DNA of 64,000 nt, taken from contig CM063108.1 in assembly GCA_031841125.1 (NCBI GenBank), forward strand, positions 29,625,399 through 29,689,398, read 5' to 3'. The position numbers and the translations under genes were made by a program. Every line of letters starts with the position of its first letter. Position 1 is the stretch's first letter. The stretch comes from Acanthococcus lagerstroemiae (Eukaryota; Arthropoda; Insecta; Hemiptera; Eriococcidae). Below are positions 58,561 through 64,000 of this stretch, piece by piece. A model generated the notes under the pieces. The model ran no database searches. It saw only the letters and a list, made by a program, of their open reading frames with translations, and was not told where the DNA came from.

Positions 58561-59110
58561 GAACGTTTTTATGACACTGAATAAACTTGGCGAGATCGGA
58601 AATTTTAGGTCGTCGCCGGCCGTTTCAAAGTTCTATGCCAGTTATTTTTAACGTGTTCGAAAAATTCGCGCGAGGACCCTGAAAGTTGCTTCGTTCCGCG
58701 AGCTGTCTGAACTCGAATCGCGTGTGAGGTGGACTATCGAGTTAATGAAACCCGACGAGCATTGTTTACGGCGACGTCGTGCGATATCCTTGGCTTGATG
58801 CTCGACTCCGTAGATCGTGTGACTGTGTACGCGGTACACGGAACCGAAAACTCGACAGTCGACACTCCCACGAAATTGTAACCGTGGAGTGTACAGTACG
58901 GAGATCGGGTCGGGCGTGCTTTTCAAAAGTGGAACTCGCGTACGAGGTTATTGATTCGTTTTCATACAGTCACGCTTATTGGCCAAGTTTTTGAGAAGGT
59001 CAGATAGCTATAGTCCCTTCGAAAACGGCTAAAGGCTGAACGCCGAGGAGGGGACGGGAAATCCGGAAAATGACGAGGACGGGATTTCCTTTCCGAATGC
59101 GGTGGTCAGG
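58561..59110. promoter_or_regulatory. CpG-rich promoter-like stretch
   Basis: Richer in GC and CpG (cgcgcgagg, ccgcgagctg, gtacgcggtacacgg, gtcgggcgtg) than the AT-rich flanks, with an inverted CCAAT word (attgg) near 58,979. Open frames on both strands, including 93 minus-strand codons, have no known domain. It may be the promoter and first exon of a gene running out of the window. Confidence 0.3.
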
Positions 59111-59764
59111 GAAGCTCTTTCATTAAACTGAAAGGGTAAAGAGAGGGATTTTCTTCGCTAGAGCTCGGGGCTGTTTCACTCGATGTTCGGACGTGAAGTG
59201 GGCTAGGTTAAGTGAGCGTGAAGAATTTATTCCAGATCAAGGGCGCAACCAACGAAGAGGTTAGAGGGTTGTAGCCCCCTCCAAATTATTCGAAATTAAT
59301 TTTGAAACGAAACAAAATTGATGCTGATCAGAGGCGTCGCTGGATTTTTTTTTTTTTTTGGGGGGGGGGGTGTAATTTTTTCTGTAGTGTTGACCTACAT
59401 TCATCGAAGTTGGTGGATTTTCTTTGGGGGAGGGGTGTAGTATGGTGTAGAGTATCTAACAGTCATTTATTTTCAGCCACGGTCATTTAAAAATTTAAGA
59501 ATCATCAAATTATACCTTGAAAGAGAAAACAAAGAATTTAGAATTGAAAAATTCTATTGTAATGACCAGGGCTGTAATTTTTATGCGAATGCATATTTTT
59601 ATCCGTGACGTATATAAGTTACAAAAGATCTTTGCGAATCACAGACTTCTGAGTCAAATGAGAAGCACTTCATTCTGCATATTTTGCATATTTTGCACCA
59701 ATTCTGCTTATTTTTCAATTCCCCTCCCCCGCCCCTAAAAAGTTATTTTTTTAGTTCTGAGAAT
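59111..59764. other. No gene; G-run tract
   Basis: Contains a T-run followed by a G-run (59,347-59,371) and a left-end word (agggcgcaacca, 59,239) shared with the element at 4922. No coding signal. Confidence 0.45.
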
Positions 59765-60640
59765 GATTTATTTATTTATTTATTTCAGCGATGACAGCGT
59801 TTCCTTACTCTATTTACAGTGCGCTTATGGCAGTGAACTGGGGGGAGTCTCCTCCCCATCGCTGTCAGCCCATTTTAGGGCATATGACTCCCCGCGTCTT
59901 TTCCATTCAGCTTTGTTGGCGGCTACTCTTCTCCATTTTGGGCCCATTTCCTTCCTAAATTCGTCCCACCAACGCGGTCAGTGGCCTACCTTTATGCCAT
60001 TTCTCATTGTACGGTACCCAAGCCTCTACTTTTTTTGTCCACCTCCCTTCTTGTCTTAAGATATGACCCGCATACCTCTATTTTTGTTTTTTGATTACCT
60101 TCCTTGTGTCTTTTGCTTTTGTTACTCTTCTTATCTTTTTGTTCTCAATTCTATCATTTTTCTTTATGCCTAAAATACTTCTCTCCATTGCTTTTTGAGT
60201 GGTTTGTAGTTTTCTTGTATTAGCTTTTGTTAAAGCCCACGTTTGGGCGCCGTACACGAGCACCGACAGCGTATAACTTTCCCGTATTTTCGTTTTTAAG
60301 TAAATGCCTATCCTTCCTTTGAAGATTTTCTTCAATGCCCAAAAGTTCTTCCACTCTTTATGTACCCTTCTGCTCAGTTTTTTTCCCTTTTATTTTTGAA
60401 CGAAATCAATTGCCCCAAGTATTCCACTTCCTCCACCCCCTCAGTTTCTACCCGCTTATTTCGAATTTTTCTATTTTATTTTTTGCCAGCACTTTGGATT
60501 TTGCTTCGTTTATAATTAAATCCGCTTCTCTACTCTCGACAGTAAATTCTTCTCCCATTTCCTTTAACTCTCTTAGTGACTTGGCAATTATTACTACGTC
60601 ATCCACGAATCTGAAGTTGCTTAAGTACTCACCATCTTAA
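59765..60640 (-). pseudogene. Non-LTR retrotransposon 3' end
   Basis: On the minus strand: RFVDDVVIIAKSLRELKEMG (motif C region), VEEVEYLGQ, WKNFWALKKIFKG, LVYGAQTWALTKANTRKLQT, RSILGIKKNDRI, YAGHILRQ and a final WAD region with shifts, then a (TAAA)n-type tail at about 59,788-59,767. It is 5' truncated and frameshifted. The WALK and TWALT motifs put it in the same group as the copies at 14,070 and 19,200. Confidence 0.85.
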
Positions 60641-60980
60641 GAATGATGTTTGACTCAAAATAAAAAATTAAAAAATTAAAAAAAAATTGAAAAGACTTAA
60701 TGGATAATGAATCAGTAGAAAAGCTTTTAGAAAAATATGTTCTTTTGCATGTGAGATAAACTTTCTCTTGCCCGCATCACATTCGATCATCAATCACCAA
60801 GAAATTACGAATCGGTGCATTATCTTCTGGGAGCATCTTTTATTAAAAGAAGATCGGACCCTTAAGGAGATACTTTGCTTGATCATTTCAAAATATGATG
60901 AAAATTGTCTCAGTGTATCCAACTTAATTTTCCTTTGAAATGATATACCCATATTGTATTTACATATTAATGCATATTTT
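60641..60980. other. No gene seen
   Basis: AT-rich sequence between two repeats. Confidence 0.5.
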
Positions 60981-61262
60981 CGGGGACGTATCGAAGAGTT
61001 CCCCCCTGGGGGGGGGGCTTGAGTGAAAACTGTGAAAGTACCAACGACTCGACTCAAAATTCCCAAGTATCAAAGCGAAAGAAAAAACCTTTTTCCCAAC
61101 TTCTTAACTCAATTCCAAAGTATCAAAGCAAGAAAAAAAAACTTCTTAACGTGTTGAATTTTCCCAACTTGCTTGACTGAAATGGTAAATTTTCCTAACT
61201 GTTAAGTAAAAAATTCCTACAGGGGTTGGGGGATAAAGTTGCCCCCCTACCGGTACGTCTCT
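60981..61262. mobile_element. Inverted-repeat element, second copy of the 56,917 family
   Basis: It starts ggggacgtatcgaagagtt and ends accggtacgtct. The interior matches 57,060-57,240 (caattcc.aagtat.aaagca, gttgaatttt.ccaact, ggtaaattttcctaact) with many substitutions. Confidence 0.65.
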
Positions 61263-61660
61263 GCATATTTTGCAATTTTAGCGCATATTTTCGGCATATT
61301 TCACTATTTTTTGTGCATCAAAATTCCAGCCTTGATAATGATGATAAATCGAAATATAAGCTAACAAGATTCTTCGCATGTATCACATGCTCATGTGAGT
61401 CGTGTGGGACGTGATCACCATGCGCGTATTAAGGTAGGTGAGCTCAATAAGGCCCTAATTTAAGGTTTTGGCTTTCCAGACTTTCATGTAAGTGATTTCA
61501 TGTTTTTCCTTTTTTGTGTTATAGTCGTCGACTGAAATATTTAAAAATTGGCTAGCTTGAAATTTTTCTATACTGCTCTACGTTCCTCAGATCTTCTAAT
61601 AAAAATACCACTTTTTTAAAACTTGGTAAAAGGTCAGCGCACCAGAGAAGGCCGGGCCTA
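61263..61660. other. No gene seen
   Basis: AT-rich, with no coding signal. Confidence 0.5.
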
Positions 61661-61814
61661 TAACCTAACAAGACCCAACCAAATACCTAATAAGCCTGAC
61701 TTGAGATCCGGTAAATAAACAGTTAAGCATGGTTCAAATAGAAATTTATGAGTACCTAAGTTATAACTGAAATGATAATCAACTGATCTAACCAGGTTGG
61801 GCCTTATTAGGTTA
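61661..61814. mobile_element. 154-bp foldback element
   Basis: The 20-base ends taacctaacaagacccaacc (61,661-61,680) and the inverse at 61,795-61,814 differ at two positions. Non-coding. Confidence 0.65.
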
Positions 61815-64000
61815 CATAACACTATTTTTGTGAGTATCGCATATCTCGGTCTCAAATTGCTCAAATTTCACATTTCAGTTTTCTGCGTCAATTGTTAACC
61901 AACTACCCCTACAACAACTATCCGATGTTTGATTTCCGGATGCATGTTTTTGACATATTTTTTCCTCTGTCTTGTTTCTTGTCGAATTTCTGTTCAGGCG
62001 TGAAAATGGTCCAAAAAAGGTCATACAATAGTGACAGAAAAGCCATACAGATGTTATGCTTTGTAGATACCCTAGTAATGCACTAAGGGGAAGATTGAGG
62101 TTTACCCTTAGCCAAAATGAAAACGGTTCTAACTCAGTTTTCACATGTAAATTAGGATGGTACTAGTTTACTCTTAGTGGAAAATTTCTTTTCCTCGGTT
62201 GGACCACCCCCACAGATCGGTTCCATGGGTGAAAAAAACATTTTCTACAAATTTTTAGCAAAATCGGAGAAGGTTGACCCGTGCCACAAGGGAGAAAAGT
62301 TATTATGGGAATTAACACCGATTTTTGGAATTTGAGCATTAGTCGCTGTGGAAGCCTCCTCGTATAAGCGTAAAAAGTATTTTCTTTCCCAAATGAAGGT
62401 TTGTAAGTAAAGTATCAATTAATCACTTCAGAAGTTTACCTGCTACCTACATAAGTACGCGTGCAGTGAAGACTGATCAATTTGTATGCTAAGCACCCTC
62501 GTATCGTTCGCTCGGATTTTCTGCGCTCGGAAGTGAAAGAAAATGACTCAGAGGAAGTGCATACATCATGACATCATGAGCAATATAAGCCGTTTCCTCT
62601 TATTGAACATGCGAATAGGTACCTACACATGGATGTACGTAACAGAGACTAAATACAAATCGCACTCATCTAAAAATCAGTAAAATTTTATTATTAATCA
62701 ATTCACTCGACGACATAGACACTAAATTCTTTGGAGAGGAGGGGGATAATAATTTAGGCTTACTAATCAATTTAATAACTAGCTAGGTACACTCTTATTA
62801 ATTACATAATTCAACGCTGGTCTATAAAACACACAATATTAATGTAAGTACATTGAGATATACGTATATTTAACACAGTACATGCCAATACTAACTTGTA
62901 AAATATAAGAATAAAATACAACGTTAAAAAACAATCACAATGTTTCGGTTTACACAAAAAAAAAATGACAACATAAAAAAAGTTAAGATATATCAAATAT
63001 TCAAAATTTATCGAAGTGTACGCGAACGCGGTTGATGAAGATATATTCCTGTAAATTCATGTGGAATCTGTAAAATTGCCAAGGACTTTGGTCGTCACCA
63101 TGAAAATTATTTTCGACGAGGCTTATAGGTACCGTTAATTTTGTTGTGCTGCTTGGAACGATTTTATGTTTCATTCAACACGACGTACAGCTGTGATGAT
63201 GTGAGGTAAAGTGACCCATGTTATTATTTAACCTACTTACATAACAATTTTCAACTTTTTATCATCTCATGACATTGAAAGATAACGTGTGAAGAATTGA
63301 GAATAATTGTTTATAGCTTGCTGGTCGAAAATGGAAAACGAAATATCAGGCAAAGCAAATTGGTCGAGCTTGGATTCTAATATATTCGGGGGGAAAAATA
63401 TTGTATATAAGTATTCAAAAAAAAAAAAAGAAAGAGCTATGACGTTGTTGGCAAAAATTATATTAATTCAGAGAAACATAAGGAAATAGTATCAACTGTA
63501 GTGTTGGCCGTAAATGAGGAAATAACACTACAGGAAATTTGGTAAAATTGTCGCCCGTACACACGAGATCAGTGCTAGCTACGATGAGGACAAAGGTTTT
63601 ATGGCTACGATAGCTTTTTTGAACAGTATTCATGAACGAAAACATGCATTTGTATAGCGTCGACCAAAATTACATATAGTGGTAGGACCAGCCAAGCTGT
63701 AATTATAGAACAAGGGGTGACATTTCTGGATAATTTTGGTTTAGATATTGCAGGTTTTAACTTTAGAATGACTCTGAATTGTTTCCTTGTTTGTGTTTTG
63801 TACTTCGTATGCTTGAATCATCGAAGAAGACTATTTCGAGATCAACAAGTACAAAAAAAAAAATTAGCTGGCAGCTAAGGCATAGTTTTCTAAACTGATG
63901 AAATATTTGGGTATCTCTGCTGAATAATTATACAGGTTCAAGAAAGGTTACTTTTACGGGTAGGTTGCAGCACGCATAAGACATGTACCTACACTGCAAT
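61815..64000. other. No gene seen
   Basis: AT-rich DNA to the window edge. Short frames (61,892-62,144, 62,811-62,996, 63,307-63,489) have no domain, signal peptide or splice context. Confidence 0.5.

Overview
The window is eukaryotic nuclear DNA: AT-rich, with intron-split genes, GT-AG junctions, non-LTR retrotransposon remains, satellites and many short inverted-repeat elements. An AK1-type adenylate kinase, a receptor built on farnesoic-acid O-methyltransferase-type (FAMeT) modules, and the repeat style point to an insect. A sap-sucking hemipteran such as a scale insect, mealybug or aphid is my guess; the sequence does not prove it.

Layout. 1-3262 is a tandem satellite of 497/456-bp units that decays up to about 3775. 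3776-10,876 has no gene I can support; it holds a small inverted-repeat element, a (TA)n tract with attached GAGACCC boxes, and palindromes. 10,877-22,510 is a 5-6.5 kb tandem duplication. Each copy combines arrays of a degenerate ~115-bp repeat with a dead non-LTR reverse transcriptase; copy B has lost 1.35 kb of array and has a ~600-bp inversion at the 3' end of the retrotransposon. 22,560-24,090 holds GAGACCC boxes, a 200-bp (TA)n tract, a 299-bp dimeric repeat and a cluster of GAA-loop hairpins.

24,489-33,000 (minus strand) carries two related multi-exon loci. The distal one (32,976 to 27,654) is an apparently intact single-pass membrane protein with a sushi-like segment, of no family I recognise. 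The proximal one (25,514-24,489) shares its exon boundaries but has stop codons and a frameshift, so it is a pseudogene.

33,824-48,881 (plus strand) is the centrepiece. I reconstruct a 23-exon gene for a predicted 1346-residue type I membrane protein: signal peptide, kringle-kringle-FAMeT-FAMeT, the same four modules again, then thrombospondin type 1, two Ig-like modules and one transmembrane helix with a very short tail. All 22 junctions keep frame and every module boundary I could place lies at a phase 1 intron. Several introns, and the probable 3' UTR, contain inverted-repeat elements. This gene and the minus-strand membrane gene are head to head, with a ~500-bp inverted-repeat element between them.

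52,015-54,393 (minus strand) is a complete five-exon adenylate kinase of 202 residues. The remainder (54,400-64,000) is repeat-rich intergenic DNA with two more retrotransposon fragments, a minisatellite, a two-copy inverted-repeat family and one CpG-rich promoter-like stretch. No rRNA, intact tRNA gene or CRISPR array was found. All exon models come from reading frame, splice dinucleotides and phase only; no transcript evidence was available.
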